A stretch of 64,000 nt of DNA. Source: Methyloversatilis discipulorum. GTDB taxonomy: Bacteria > Pseudomonadota > Gammaproteobacteria > Burkholderiales > Rhodocyclaceae. The stretch is taken from contig NZ_AZUP01000001.1 of NCBI RefSeq assembly GCF_000527135.1, positions 1 to 64,000 of the forward strand, written 5' to 3'. Below the pieces are notes generated by a model, which ran no database searches, was not told the origin of the DNA, and saw nothing but the letters and a program-made list of their open reading frames with translations. This document shows, in pieces, positions 50,116 to 58,376 of the stretch (its first letter is position 1; each line of letters opens with the position of its first letter). The translations under genes were made by a program, and so were the position numbers.

Positions 50116-50144
50116 GGGCGACCGCGAAAGCGGTCGCCCTTTTT
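50116..50144 (+). terminator. Terminator after the 42-residue peptide gene
   Basis: GGGCGACCGC (50116-50125) and GCGGTCGCCC (50130-50139) close a GAAA tetraloop and are followed by five Ts. The GNRA loop makes this a very stable intrinsic terminator. Confidence 0.92.
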
Positions 50145-50169
50145 CGTTGACGCGGCTTGGGGCGGACAC

Positions 50170-50193
50170 GTCGCGGCCAAGGCCGCGCCCACA
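50170..50193. repeat. REP-like palindrome
   Basis: GTCGCGGCCAAGGCCGCGCC, with CGCGGCC/GGCCGCG arms around AA, matches the element at 48248-48267 with few changes, including the trailing CCxCA. It lies between the peptide gene terminator and the end of the AraC-type regulator gene. Confidence 0.55.
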
Positions 50194-50218
50194 ATGACCG
50201 CCCTCACTGCCGCCCGCT

Positions 50219-51238
50219 TCAGAAGGTCCCGTTCAGCGCCCGCCGCAGCGTGCTCGAAGGCAGTTCGCCGAACAGTTCGCGGTAGTCGTGCGAGAAGTGG
50301 CCGAGGTGCCAGAAGCCCCACTGCATCGCGATGTCGTGCACGCTGCGCGCCGGGTCGCTGCCATGCTGCAGCGCGCGGCGCACGGCGTTCAGCCTAACGC
50401 GCTTCAGGTAATCCTTCGGCGCCATGCCGAGCACGCTGTTGAAGTGGTTCTGCAGCGTGCGGCGCGTGACGTGCAGGCGTTCGCACAGATCATCCACGCC
50501 GTCGACCGCGGTTTCCGGCCTGAGCGCGATGCGCCGCGCCTGCATCACGATGTCGAAGCGACGCTGTTCGAGCGCGGTGCGCGACGGCGGTGTCGGATCG
50601 TCGCCCAGGCTGTCGAGCAGCAGATCGACCAGATCGGCGCACAGATCGCCGGACGGCGTCGTCGCGCCGACTGGTTCGAGCAGCCCTTCAATCAGGAAGC
50701 ACAGTTCGCTGTGCCGCGACGGGCTCAGCGCGCGGCTGGCGACCGAGCCGTGCAGCAGCAGCTGTTCGAGCTTGTGCCCGTGGCGGCCGGTCAGCCGCGA
50801 GGCGAGCCAGCCTTCGTCGGCAACGATGCCGTAGATGCCGAAGTCGCGTGGCGTGCGCAGCGTGAAGCCGCTGCTGGCGCGCGCCATCATCAGGTGCACC
50901 CCATCGCTGTGCGGCCGGCCGCAGAAGCGCACTTCACCGGTGCGCGACAGATCGGGCAGGCCCATCCACACCGAGCCCGACCAGGGACCGCATTGCTGGC
51001 TGGTTTCCTGTTCCGTGTACTCGTGGAACACCTGCAGCCGCGGGCCGTCCTCGACCAGCATTTCGCGGATGCAGCCGCTGAACACGCCACCCGACAACTG
51101 CTCGTATTCCTGATGCCAGCGCGAAATATTGTCCGCGTGCTCGGCGACGTCGTCGCTGCGGCACACGCGGATTCCGTCCTTCGGGGCGCTTCTGGTGGCG
51201 TCCTCCGCGGTCGGGGCTGGCGCGATGTCATGTCCCAT
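50219..51238 (-). CDS. eutR: AraC-family regulator, EutR-like
   Basis: The product is 339 residues. The C-terminal AraC domain (about 235-335) has two helix-turn-helix units: DGVDDLCERLHVTRRTLQNHFNSVLGMAPKDYLKRVRLNAV and VHDIAMQWGFWHLGHFSHDYRELFGELPS. The latter carries the WGFWHLGHF segment seen in EutR. The N-terminal part is a ligand-sensing domain. EutR activates ethanolamine genes in response to ethanolamine and B12. Here it is divergent from the ethanolamine permease gene, and two 21-bp direct repeats lie between them. AGGAGAGG precedes the start. Confidence 0.85.
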   Translation of the reverse strand: MGHDIAPAPTAEDATRSAPKDGIRVCRSDDVAEHADNISRWHQEYEQLSGGVFSGCIREMLVEDGPRLQVFHEYTEQETSQQCGPWSGSVWMGLPDLSRTGEVRFCGRPHSDGVHLMMARASSGFTLRTPRDFGIYGIVADEGWLASRLTGRHGHKLEQLLLHGSVASRALSPSRHSELCFLIEGLLEPVGATTPSGDLCADLVDLLLDSLGDDPTPPSRTALEQRRFDIVMQARRIALRPETAVDGVDDLCERLHVTRRTLQNHFNSVLGMAPKDYLKRVRLNAVRRALQHGSDPARSVHDIAMQWGFWHLGHFSHDYRELFGELPSSTLRRALNGTF

Positions 51239-51327
51239 GTTCTGCCTCTCCTCCTGTCGCTCGCGCGAACAGGAATGTACCGTGATTGCAGGGACTTAGC
51301 ATTCCTCGTGCCAACTGCCGCGCACAG

Positions 51328-51380
51328 CTTTTCCGATTCGGGATAGTGCACCGCCGCGACTTTTCCGATTCCGGATAGTG
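51328..51380 (+). promoter_or_regulatory. Direct-repeat operator for the EutR-like regulator
   Basis: Two 21-bp repeats, TTTTCCGATTCGGGATAGTG (from 51329) and TTTTCCGATTCCGGATAGTG (from 51361), each preceded by C, differ at one base and are spaced exactly 32 bp, about three helical turns. AraC-type activators bind tandem sites on one face of DNA, so this is the expected operator upstream of the permease gene at 51452. Confidence 0.75.
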
Positions 51381-51451
51381 GGGACGCCTTCCCGGTGATC
51401 GAATGAAAAAGAGGTTCCGCGCCGGGCGGAACAGATCCGGGAGAGGAAAAC

Positions 51452-52855
51452 ATGTCGTCAACACTGAATGCGGCAGGGGCGGGCGGCCCACAGTCGCTGA
51501 AGAAGGTGCTGGGCCCGCTGCAGCTGTGGGGCATTGCGGTCGGGCTGGTCATTTCGGGCGAGTACTTCGGCTGGAGCTATGGCTGGAACTCGGCCGGCAC
51601 GCTGGGCTTCCTGTGCGCGACCGTGCTGGTCGCCGCGATGTACGCGACCTTCATCTTCAGCTTCACCGAACTGTCGACGGCGATTCCACATGCCGGCGGC
51701 CCCTTCGCCTACGCGCGCCGCGCCTTCGGACCATTCGGTGGTTTCGTCGCCGGCTTCGCGACGCTGGTCGAGTTCGTGTTCGCGCCGCCGGCGATTTCGC
51801 TCGCCATCGGCGCCTATCTCAACGTGCAGTTTCCCAGCGTCGATCCGAAGATGATCGCGCTCGGCGCCTACGTGGTGTTCATCGCGCTGAACTGGGTGGG
51901 TGTCAGCATCGCCGCCACCTTCGAACTGTTCGTGACGCTGCTGGCCATCTTCGAACTGCTGCTGTTCATGGGCATTGTCGCGCCCGGCTGGAGCATGGCG
52001 AACTTCGTCGCCAACGGCTGGGCCGGCCAGAACGAGTTCTCCGGCGTGGCGCTGGCGGGCATCTTCGCGTCCATCCCGTTCGCGATCTGGTTCTTCCTCG
52101 CGATCGAGGGCGCTGCGATGGCGGCCGAAGAGGCACGCGACCCGAAGCGCACGATTCCGGTCGCCTATGTGGCAGGCATCCTGACCCTGCTGGTGCTCGC
52201 CTTCGGCGTCATGATCTTCGCCGGCGGCGTCGGTGACTGGCGGCAGATTTCCAACATCAACGATCCGCTGCCGCAGGCGATGAAGGCGGTGGTGGGCGAG
52301 AACAGCGGCTGGCTGCACATGCTGGTGTGGATCGGCCTCTTCGGCCTGATCGCCTCCTTCCACGGCATCATCATGGGCTACTCGCGGCAGATCTTCGCGC
52401 TCGCCCGCGCGGGCTACCTGCCGCGCTACTTCGCCGCGCTCAGCCCGCGTTTCCAGACGCCGCACCGCGCCTTGCTGGCCGGCGGCGTGATCGGCGTGGC
52501 GGCCATCTTCAGCGACGAATGGATCAGCTTCGGCGGCCAGACGCTGACCGCCAACATCGTCACCATGTCGGTGTTCGGTGCCATCGTCATGTACATCATG
52601 TCGATGGCCTCGCTGTTCAAGCTGCGCAAGAGCGAGCCGCTGCTGGAACGTCCGTACCGTGCGCCGTTCTATCCGGTATTCCCGGCCATCGCGCTGGCGC
52701 TGGGCGTGTTCTGCCTCGGCGCGATGGTGTGGTTCAACACGCTGCTGGCTGGCGTCTTCCTCGGTCTGTTCGCGCTCGCCTCGGCCTACTTCTTCCTGAC
52801 CGGCCAGCAGCGTGCCGATGCGCCGGAAGACGTGATGCTGGCCGGCAGCCGCTGA
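51452..52855 (+). CDS. eat: Ethanolamine permease, APC superfamily
   Basis: The product is 467 residues with about 12 membrane helices. The first helices hold GIAVGLVISGEYFGWSYGWNSAGT, a segment characteristic of ethanolamine permeases of the APC family, and FTELSTAIPHAGGPFAYARRAFGPFGGF. It imports ethanolamine across the inner membrane for the lyase encoded next. GGAGAGGAAA precedes the ATG. A gap of 10 bp separates it from eutB, so they form an operon, probably driven by the EutR-like regulator through the direct repeats upstream. Confidence 0.93.
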   Translation: MSSTLNAAGAGGPQSLKKVLGPLQLWGIAVGLVISGEYFGWSYGWNSAGTLGFLCATVLVAAMYATFIFSFTELSTAIPHAGGPFAYARRAFGPFGGFVAGFATLVEFVFAPPAISLAIGAYLNVQFPSVDPKMIALGAYVVFIALNWVGVSIAATFELFVTLLAIFELLLFMGIVAPGWSMANFVANGWAGQNEFSGVALAGIFASIPFAIWFFLAIEGAAMAAEEARDPKRTIPVAYVAGILTLLVLAFGVMIFAGGVGDWRQISNINDPLPQAMKAVVGENSGWLHMLVWIGLFGLIASFHGIIMGYSRQIFALARAGYLPRYFAALSPRFQTPHRALLAGGVIGVAAIFSDEWISFGGQTLTANIVTMSVFGAIVMYIMSMASLFKLRKSEPLLERPYRAPFYPVFPAIALALGVFCLGAMVWFNTLLAGVFLGLFALASAYFFLTGQQRADAPEDVMLAGSR

Positions 52856-52865
52856 GGAGAGCGCC

Positions 52866-54272
52866 ATGGCTTATCGCGTGACGGTGGGCGGGGAGGCGTT
52901 CAGCTTCCCCGACCTGAAGACGGTGATGGCCTGCGCCAGCCCGGCCCGCTCCGGCGACGTGCTGGCCGGCGTGGCGGCAGGCTCTGCGCTGCGTCGGGTG
53001 GCGGCGCGGCACGCGCTGGCCGACATCCCGCTCGCCACCTTCCTCAACGAGGCGCTGGTGCCGTACGAGGAGGACGAAATCACCCGCCTCATCATCGACA
53101 GCCACGACCGCGAAGCCTTCGCACCGATCGCCCATCTGACGGTGGGCGGTTTCCGCGAGTGGCTGCTCGACGACGCGGCCGACGCCGACACGCTGGCCGC
53201 AGTGTCGCCGGGACTGACGCCGGAAATGGTGGCGGCGGTGAGCAAGCTCATGCGCAACCAGGACCTGATCGCGGTGGCGCGCAAGTGCCGCGTGGTGACG
53301 CAGTTCCGCAACACCATCGGCCTGCCCGGCCATCTGGCGGTGCGGCTGCAGCCCAACCACCCGACCGACGACCTGCGCGGCGTGGCGGCCTCGACGCTGG
53401 ACGGCCTGCTGTGCGGCGCCGGCGACGCGGTGATCGGCATCAATCCGGCGTCCGACAGCCTGCCCGCCATCGCCAGCCTGCTGCACATGCTGGACGAACT
53501 GATCGAACGCTTCGACATCCCGACCCAGAGCTGCGTGCTGACCCACGTGACCAATACGGTGAAGCTGATCGAGCAGGGCGCGCCGGTGGACCTGGTGTTC
53601 CAGTCGGTCGGCGGCACCGAGAAAACGAACAGTTCCTTCGGCGTCAGCCTCGCCGTGCTCGACGAAGCGTATGACGCGGCGTTGTCGCTCGGTCGCGGCA
53701 CGCTGGGCGACAACGTCATGTATTTCGAGACCGGGCAGGGCAGCGCGCTGTCGGCCAACGCTCACCATGGCGTGGACCAGCAGACCTGCGAGGCGCGCGC
53801 CTACGCGGTGGCGCGTCGCTACAAGCCGCTGCTGATCAACACCGTGGTCGGCTTCATCGGGCCGGAGTACCTGTACGACGGCAAGCAGATCATCCGCGCC
53901 GGGCTGGAGGACCACTTCTGCGGCAAGCTGCTCGGCCTGCCGCTGGGCTGCGACGTCTGCTACACCAATCACGCCGAAGCCGACCAGGACGACATGGACA
54001 CGCTGCTGGTGCTGCTCGGCGCCGCCGGCATTCCATTCGTGATTGGCGTGCCGGGGGCGGACGACATCATGCTCAATTACCAGAGCACCTCCTTCCACGA
54101 CGCACTGTTCCTGCGCCGCACGCTGGGCCTGAAACGCGCACCCGAATTCGAGCGCTGGCTGCAGTCCATCGGGCTGACCGACCCGAACGGCGAACTGCTG
54201 CGCGGCAGTGGCCGCGCGCTGGTCGACGGCATCACCTCGCTGGCTGCGCTGCCCTCGCCGCGCGCCGCGTGA
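52866..54272 (+). CDS. eutB: Ethanolamine ammonia-lyase large subunit
   Basis: The product is 468 residues, the expected EutB length. Conserved blocks include LMRNQDLIAVARKCRVVTQFRNTIGLPG, RLQPNHPTDD, GINPASDS, FQSVGGTEKTNSSFG, TGQGSALSANAHHGVDQQTCEARAYAVAR and CDVCYTNHAEADQDDMD. With EutC and adenosylcobalamin it splits ethanolamine to acetaldehyde and ammonia in the cytoplasm. Unlike enteric eut operons there are no shell-protein genes, so the non-compartment version is present. A porin-like gene separates it from eutC. Confidence 0.96.
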   Translation: MAYRVTVGGEAFSFPDLKTVMACASPARSGDVLAGVAAGSALRRVAARHALADIPLATFLNEALVPYEEDEITRLIIDSHDREAFAPIAHLTVGGFREWLLDDAADADTLAAVSPGLTPEMVAAVSKLMRNQDLIAVARKCRVVTQFRNTIGLPGHLAVRLQPNHPTDDLRGVAASTLDGLLCGAGDAVIGINPASDSLPAIASLLHMLDELIERFDIPTQSCVLTHVTNTVKLIEQGAPVDLVFQSVGGTEKTNSSFGVSLAVLDEAYDAALSLGRGTLGDNVMYFETGQGSALSANAHHGVDQQTCEARAYAVARRYKPLLINTVVGFIGPEYLYDGKQIIRAGLEDHFCGKLLGLPLGCDVCYTNHAEADQDDMDTLLVLLGAAGIPFVIGVPGADDIMLNYQSTSFHDALFLRRTLGLKRAPEFERWLQSIGLTDPNGELLRGSGRALVDGITSLAALPSPRAA

Positions 54273-54310
54273 AATCAACATCCATTTCAAACAGACCGGG
54301 AGCTTTCTTC

Positions 54311-55156
54311 ATGACTTCGATCCGCCACACCACGCTGCTCTGTGCAGCCCTGTTCGCAGCCGCGCCGCTGGCTCACGCCGAGGAGGCCGAGCCGGCCTCT
54401 GACTGGACCGTGCCGATGAGCGTCACGCTGGTCAGCGACTACATCTTCCGCGGCCAGTCGCAGACCTGGGGCGGGCCGGCCCTGCAGTTCAGCATCGAGG
54501 CGGCGCACAGTTCGGGCTTCTACGCCGGCTTCTTCGCCTCCAACGTATCCGATCACTGGCTGCCGGGCGCAGCGGTCGAAACCGACCTCTACGGCGGCTA
54601 TCGCACCAAGGTTGCCGACACGATAGGCGTCGATGTCGGCGCTGTGTATTACATGTACCCGGGTGCCAACTGGGACGATTCGCCCTTCACCGGCTTCAAC
54701 GCGCGCAACCGCCTCGACACCGCCGAAGCCTATGTCGCGCTGAGCTGGGAATGGCTCACCTTCAAGACCGGCCGCACGCTGAACGAATACTTCGGCTGGA
54801 GCACCAACAATTCGCCGGTCAATGGCGGCTTCTTTGGCGATCTGTCGGCCGGCGTCACCGGCAACACGCGCGGTTCGCATTACTTCGAACTGAACGCCGC
54901 CTACGACGTGGCCGAAGGATGGAACGTGAGCGGTCAGATCGGTCGCCAGATCGTGCGCAACTCGACCGGACTGGACATCACCTACTACAAGGTCGGCGTC
55001 ACCCGGGCGCTGCCCGATGGCTGGTCGGCCGGCGTGTTCTACTCGGCATCGAGCGAGCCGAACGCGTACAAGGACTTCGTTAGCCTGGACAACGGGCGCT
55101 CGGATTCCGATATTGCGAAGGACAAGCTGCTTGTCAGCGTGACCAAGGCCTTCTGA
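54311..55156 (+). CDS. TorF-type putative porin (conserved outer-membrane beta-barrel)
   Basis: The product is 281 residues from ATG 54311, chosen because GGGAG is upstream and the protein then opens with a signal peptide (cleavage near LAHAEEAE). A longer form from GTG 54269 would spoil that. The mature part is a beta-barrel with typical aromatic strands: VTLVSDYIFRGQSQTWGGPALQF, SGFYAGFFASNVSD, ETDLYGGYRTKV, and it ends in phenylalanine (KAF). This family is annotated as a putative porin with unknown cargo. Its position between eutB and eutC suggests it admits ethanolamine through the outer membrane; this is inference. Confidence 0.82.
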   Translation: MTSIRHTTLLCAALFAAAPLAHAEEAEPASDWTVPMSVTLVSDYIFRGQSQTWGGPALQFSIEAAHSSGFYAGFFASNVSDHWLPGAAVETDLYGGYRTKVADTIGVDVGAVYYMYPGANWDDSPFTGFNARNRLDTAEAYVALSWEWLTFKTGRTLNEYFGWSTNNSPVNGGFFGDLSAGVTGNTRGSHYFELNAAYDVAEGWNVSGQIGRQIVRNSTGLDITYYKVGVTRALPDGWSAGVFYSASSEPNAYKDFVSLDNGRSDSDIAKDKLLVSVTKAF

Positions 55157-55218
55157 CATGTCGCCGGCCCCGGGCAGCGACGGTCGGGGCCGGCGCAAGG
55201 AACGTGAAGAGATGTGCG

Positions 55219-56022
55219 ATGAAGGATGAAGACAAGGACGGCACGCTGAGCGACGGCAAGGATGCCTGGGCGCTGTGGCGAAGTTTCACGTCGGCGCGCA
55301 TCGGTCTGGGCCGCGTCGGCAACGCCGTGCCCACCGCGGAAGCGCTGGGTTTCGGTCTGGCCCACGCGCTGGCCCGCGATGCCATCCACACGCCGCTCGA
55401 CGTGGCGGCGCTGGCATCCGAACTGAACGCGCAGGACTGGCCCGCACTGCCGGTCAAAAGCCGGGCGCCGGACCGCGAAACCTATCTGCGCCGACCCGAC
55501 CTCGGCCGCCGGCTCGACGCCGACGACCGCGTGCGGCTGGACGGCATGCGCGGCGAGGGCTGCGATCTGGCGGTGGTGATCGGTGACGGCCTGTCGTCGG
55601 CGGCGGTGGCGCGGCACGCGGTGCCGCTGCTCGCGGCGCTCTATCCACTGCTGCCAGAGGGCTGGTGCATCGCGCCGGTGGTGATCGCCACCCAGGCGCG
55701 CGTGGCGCTGGCCGACGAGGTAGGCGAGGCGCTGGGCGCGCGCATGGTGGCCATGCTGATCGGCGAGCGGCCGGGGCTCAGTTCGCCCGACAGCCTGGGC
55801 GTGTATCTGACCTGGGCACCGCGCGTCAGCAGGTCGGACGCCGAGCGCAACTGCATATCGAATGTGCGACCCGAGGGCCAGCCCTATGGTGCCGCCGCCT
55901 ATCGTCTGAACTGGTTGATGCAGCAGGCATGCACGCTGCGACTGACCGGCGTCGGACTGAAAGATGAGAGCGACCGCACCTTGCCGCTCGTCGACGGGAC
56001 GGGTGCGCCGCGACTGGAATGA
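55219..56022 (+). CDS. eutC: Ethanolamine ammonia-lyase small subunit
   Basis: The product is 267 residues from ATG 55219; GTG 55204, with AAGGA upstream, is an equally possible start adding five residues. EutC blocks are visible: FTSARIGLGRVGNAVPTAEALGFGLAHALARDAIH near the N-terminus, VVIGDGLSSAAVARHAVPLL in the middle and ERPGLSSPDSLGVYLTWAPRV then DAERNCISNVRPEG in the C-terminal half. It binds the cobalamin tail together with EutB. It lies 62 bp after the porin gene and is closed by a bidirectional terminator. Confidence 0.94.
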   Translation: MKDEDKDGTLSDGKDAWALWRSFTSARIGLGRVGNAVPTAEALGFGLAHALARDAIHTPLDVAALASELNAQDWPALPVKSRAPDRETYLRRPDLGRRLDADDRVRLDGMRGEGCDLAVVIGDGLSSAAVARHAVPLLAALYPLLPEGWCIAPVVIATQARVALADEVGEALGARMVAMLIGERPGLSSPDSLGVYLTWAPRVSRSDAERNCISNVRPEGQPYGAAAYRLNWLMQQACTLRLTGVGLKDESDRTLPLVDGTGAPRLE

Positions 56023-56042
56023 GCGGCCGGCCGTCGGCAAAG

Positions 56043-56070
56043 AAAAAGGGCGACGCATCTGCGTCGCCCT
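56043..56070. terminator. Bidirectional terminator between eutC and fliN
   Basis: AGGGCGACGCA (56047-56057) pairs with TGCGTCGCCCT (56060-56070). On the minus strand the stem is followed by a T-run (complement of 56043-56047), so it best serves the flagellar operon. It may also stop eut transcripts. Confidence 0.8.
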
Positions 56071-56115
56071 GAAACCCGATTCAATCTGGTCGAATCAGGA
56101 GGAGGTTCGTGTGCG

Positions 56116-56562
56116 TCAGCGCTTGAGCTTCTTCATGCGCTCGGCCGGGGTGATGATGTCGGTGAGGCGGATGCCGAACTTGTCGTTCACCACCACCACC
56201 TCACCCTGCGCAATCAGCGTGCCATTGACCAGCACGTCCATCGGCTCGCCGGCCATGCCGTCGAGCTCGACCACCGAGCCGTGGCCCAGTTGCAGCAGAT
56301 TGCGGATGGAAATCTTGGTACGGCCCAGCTCCACCGTCAGCTGCACCGGGATGTCGAGGATCATTTCGAAGTCGCGCAGGCCCTCGGCAGGCTTGTTCGC
56401 GCTTTCCCCGAACTGCTGGAATATGTTCGCCGGCTGCGCTTCCGCCGTCGTGTTGCCGGCGTCCAGTGCAGCGAGCGCTTCGTCTGCGGTGGTCTGTTCC
56501 GCCATCGCGGCGGCCCAGTCATCGTCGCTGATTTGCTCTTCGGCTTCGGCCAGATCGCTCAT
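56116..56562 (-). CDS. fliN: Flagellar motor switch protein FliN
   Basis: The product is 148 residues. An acidic, alanine-rich N-terminus (about 1-62) precedes the conserved FliN/SpoA domain: DFEMILDIPVQLTVELGRTKISIRNLLQLGHGSVVELD and VDVLVNGTLIAQGEVVVVNDKFGIRLTDI-like text (here MDVLVNGTL). It forms the bottom of the C-ring with FliM and FliG and helps set rotation direction. The start overlaps the fliM stop by four bases. It is the last gene of the fliFGHIJKLMN run in this window. Confidence 0.96.
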   Translation of the reverse strand: MSDLAEAEEQISDDDWAAAMAEQTTADEALAALDAGNTTAEAQPANIFQQFGESANKPAEGLRDFEMILDIPVQLTVELGRTKISIRNLLQLGHGSVVELDGMAGEPMDVLVNGTLIAQGEVVVVNDKFGIRLTDIITPAERMKKLKR

Positions 56563-57584
56563 GGTTTTTCCTCACCTGTCTTCTTGCCCTGGGCGTTCAG
56601 GGCGTGCTCGATCAACTCTTCTTCGCCGGCCATGAAACGCTCGATGCGCAATGCGTAGTGCCCGTTCTGCACGCCGTACTTGCACTGCAACACGTCTATG
56701 CCATCGACCGAGGCCGTCACTGTCTCTGGGATAGTTATCGGAATGATGTCGCCAACCTTTAGGTTGTTGAGGCCGCCCAGCGTGAGCGAGCCGTCGCCGA
56801 GATTCACCGCCAGTTCGACCGCCGCGTCCTGCACCTGGCGGGTCAGCAGCTTGATCCAGCGGTTGTCGGAGCTCACGCTGTCGCTCTGCATCGACGAATT
56901 GAGGATGTCGCGCAGCGGCTCGACCATCGAATAGGGCAGGCAGATGTGCATCTCCGCCGACACGCCGCCCAGTTCGACGGTGAAGGTCGAGGCGACCACG
57001 ATTTCCGACGGGGTGGCGATGTTGGCGAACTGCGAGTTCATTTCCGAGCGCATGTACTCGAACTTGATCTTGTGTACCGGCTCCCACGAGCGCTCGTATT
57101 CGGCGAAGAACACGTCCAGCAGGCCGTGGATGATGCGCTGCTCGGTCGCCGTGAAGTCACGCCCTTCAACCCGCGTATGGAAGCGCCCATCGCCGCCGAA
57201 CATGTTGTCGATGACGAGGAACACCAGATTCGGGTCGAACACCACCAGTCCGGTTCCGCGCAGCGGCTTCACCTGGACCAGGTTCAGGTTGGTCGGCACC
57301 ACCAGGTTGCGGATGAATTCCGAGTACTTCTGCAGGCGGATCGGGCCGAGCGAGATTTCGGCGCTGCGCTGCATGAAGTTGAACAGGCCGATGCGCAGGT
57401 AACGGGCGAAACGTTCGTGTATCAGCTCCAGCGTGGGCATGCGCCCGCGGACGATTCTTTCCTGGGTGCCGAGGTTGTACGGGCGAATGCCGCCGGTGTC
57501 GTCCTCCTGGACGGCTTCGTCGGTTTCGCCGGTGACGCCCTTCAGCAGGGCATCGACCTCTTCCTGGGAAAGAAAGTCGGACAT
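56559..57584 (-). CDS. fliM: Flagellar motor switch protein FliM
   Basis: The product is 341 residues. The N-terminal CheY-P-binding peptide MSDFLSQEEVDALLKGV is present, followed by the middle CheC-like domain (GTQERIVRGRMPTLELIHERFARYLR, VFDPNLVFLVIDNMFGG) and the C-terminal SpoA domain (NLKVGDIIPITIPETVTASVDGIDVLQCKYG). It links phosphorylated CheY to motor switching. GAGGAAG precedes the ATG. It overlaps fliN by four bases and lies 26 bp after fliL. Confidence 0.97.
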   Translation of the reverse strand: MSDFLSQEEVDALLKGVTGETDEAVQEDDTGGIRPYNLGTQERIVRGRMPTLELIHERFARYLRIGLFNFMQRSAEISLGPIRLQKYSEFIRNLVVPTNLNLVQVKPLRGTGLVVFDPNLVFLVIDNMFGGDGRFHTRVEGRDFTATEQRIIHGLLDVFFAEYERSWEPVHKIKFEYMRSEMNSQFANIATPSEIVVASTFTVELGGVSAEMHICLPYSMVEPLRDILNSSMQSDSVSSDNRWIKLLTRQVQDAAVELAVNLGDGSLTLGGLNNLKVGDIIPITIPETVTASVDGIDVLQCKYGVQNGHYALRIERFMAGEEELIEHALNAQGKKTGEEKP

Positions 57585-57610
57585 GATCTTCCTCGCTGTT
57601 CTCTTCTGCG

Positions 57611-58219
57611 CTACTGCACGATGAAGGAGGTGAAGAGCACCGATTCGACCGGACCTATCGGCTCTTCGGGCTCACCCTTGCGGTTGCGCGGTACCTCGCC
57701 GACGATGGCATTGACCGCGTGCTTGATGTCTTCCGCCAGTTGCTCGCGACCTTCGGTGGTGCCGAGTTCGGATGCCTTCTTGCCGGACAGCAGCATCAGC
57801 ACGCGGTGGCGTATCTCGGGCATGTAGGCCTTCAGGTTGTCGGCGGCAGGCTGTTCGTCGACGCGCAGTGTCGCCTTGACCTGCAGGTACTGGTCGACCG
57901 CGGTTTCGGGCTGCAGATTGACGGTGAAGGGGTCGAGTTCGACGAAGACCGGCGGCAGGCCCTTGGCTTCTGCGTCCTTCTTCTTCTTCAGCTTGGCCTT
58001 CTTCGCTTCCTTCGCCGCCGCGTCATGATCTTCTTCGGCAACGACTTCCTCGCCGTCCTCGCCTTCGTCGGCGTGACCGCCACCCATCATGAAGAAGGCT
58101 GCAGCGCCGCCGAGTATCACCACCACCAGCAAGGCGATGATGATGACCAGCATCTTGTTGCCCTTCTTCTTCGGTGCGTCTGCTCCGGCTTCGTCCGGGG
58201 TGGCGGCTGCTTTGGCCAT
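57611..58219 (-). CDS. fliL: Flagellar basal body-associated protein FliL
   Basis: The product is 202 residues from ATG 58219 (AGGAG upstream). A short cytoplasmic N-terminus is followed by one membrane helix (MLVIIIALLVVVILGGAAAFFMM, about 23-45). A charged linker with lysine/glutamate repeats (KEAKKAKLKKKK) leads to the periplasmic FliL domain with VFVELDPFTVNLQPE. It supports stator function around the motor. The 157-bp gap before it contains a candidate sigma-28 promoter. Confidence 0.94.
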   Translation of the reverse strand: MAKAAATPDEAGADAPKKKGNKMLVIIIALLVVVILGGAAAFFMMGGGHADEGEDGEEVVAEEDHDAAAKEAKKAKLKKKKDAEAKGLPPVFVELDPFTVNLQPETAVDQYLQVKATLRVDEQPAADNLKAYMPEIRHRVLMLLSGKKASELGTTEGREQLAEDIKHAVNAIVGEVPRNRKGEPEEPIGPVESVLFTSFIVQ

Positions 58220-58279
58220 ATTCGATGCTCCTGTCTGGTTCGGAATTGTCGGCGGGCACACATGCCTTTCAATGTCCGA

Positions 58280-58306
58280 ATAACGGCTGATTGATCCGTT
58301 TTTTTA
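58280..58306 (-). promoter_or_regulatory. Candidate sigma-28 (FliA) promoter of fliLMN
   Basis: Read on the minus strand, TAAA (58306-58303), a 15-bp spacer and GCCGTTAT (58287-58280) match the FliA form TAAA-N15-GCCGATAA at 10 of 12 positions. It lies about 60 bp upstream of the fliL start. Confidence 0.5.
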
Positions 58307-58376
58307 GTGCCGGAGCGGTTTTTTGCTCGACAGGTGCATCCCGACCTTTGCGGCTGGCGCTGATGTCGGGGGTCCG

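Noticed and set aside
54269..54310. GTG 54269 as start of the porin-like gene (4-nt overlap with eutB)
   Set aside because: It would place 14 extra residues before the signal peptide, while ATG 54311 has a GGGAG site and gives a normal export signal.
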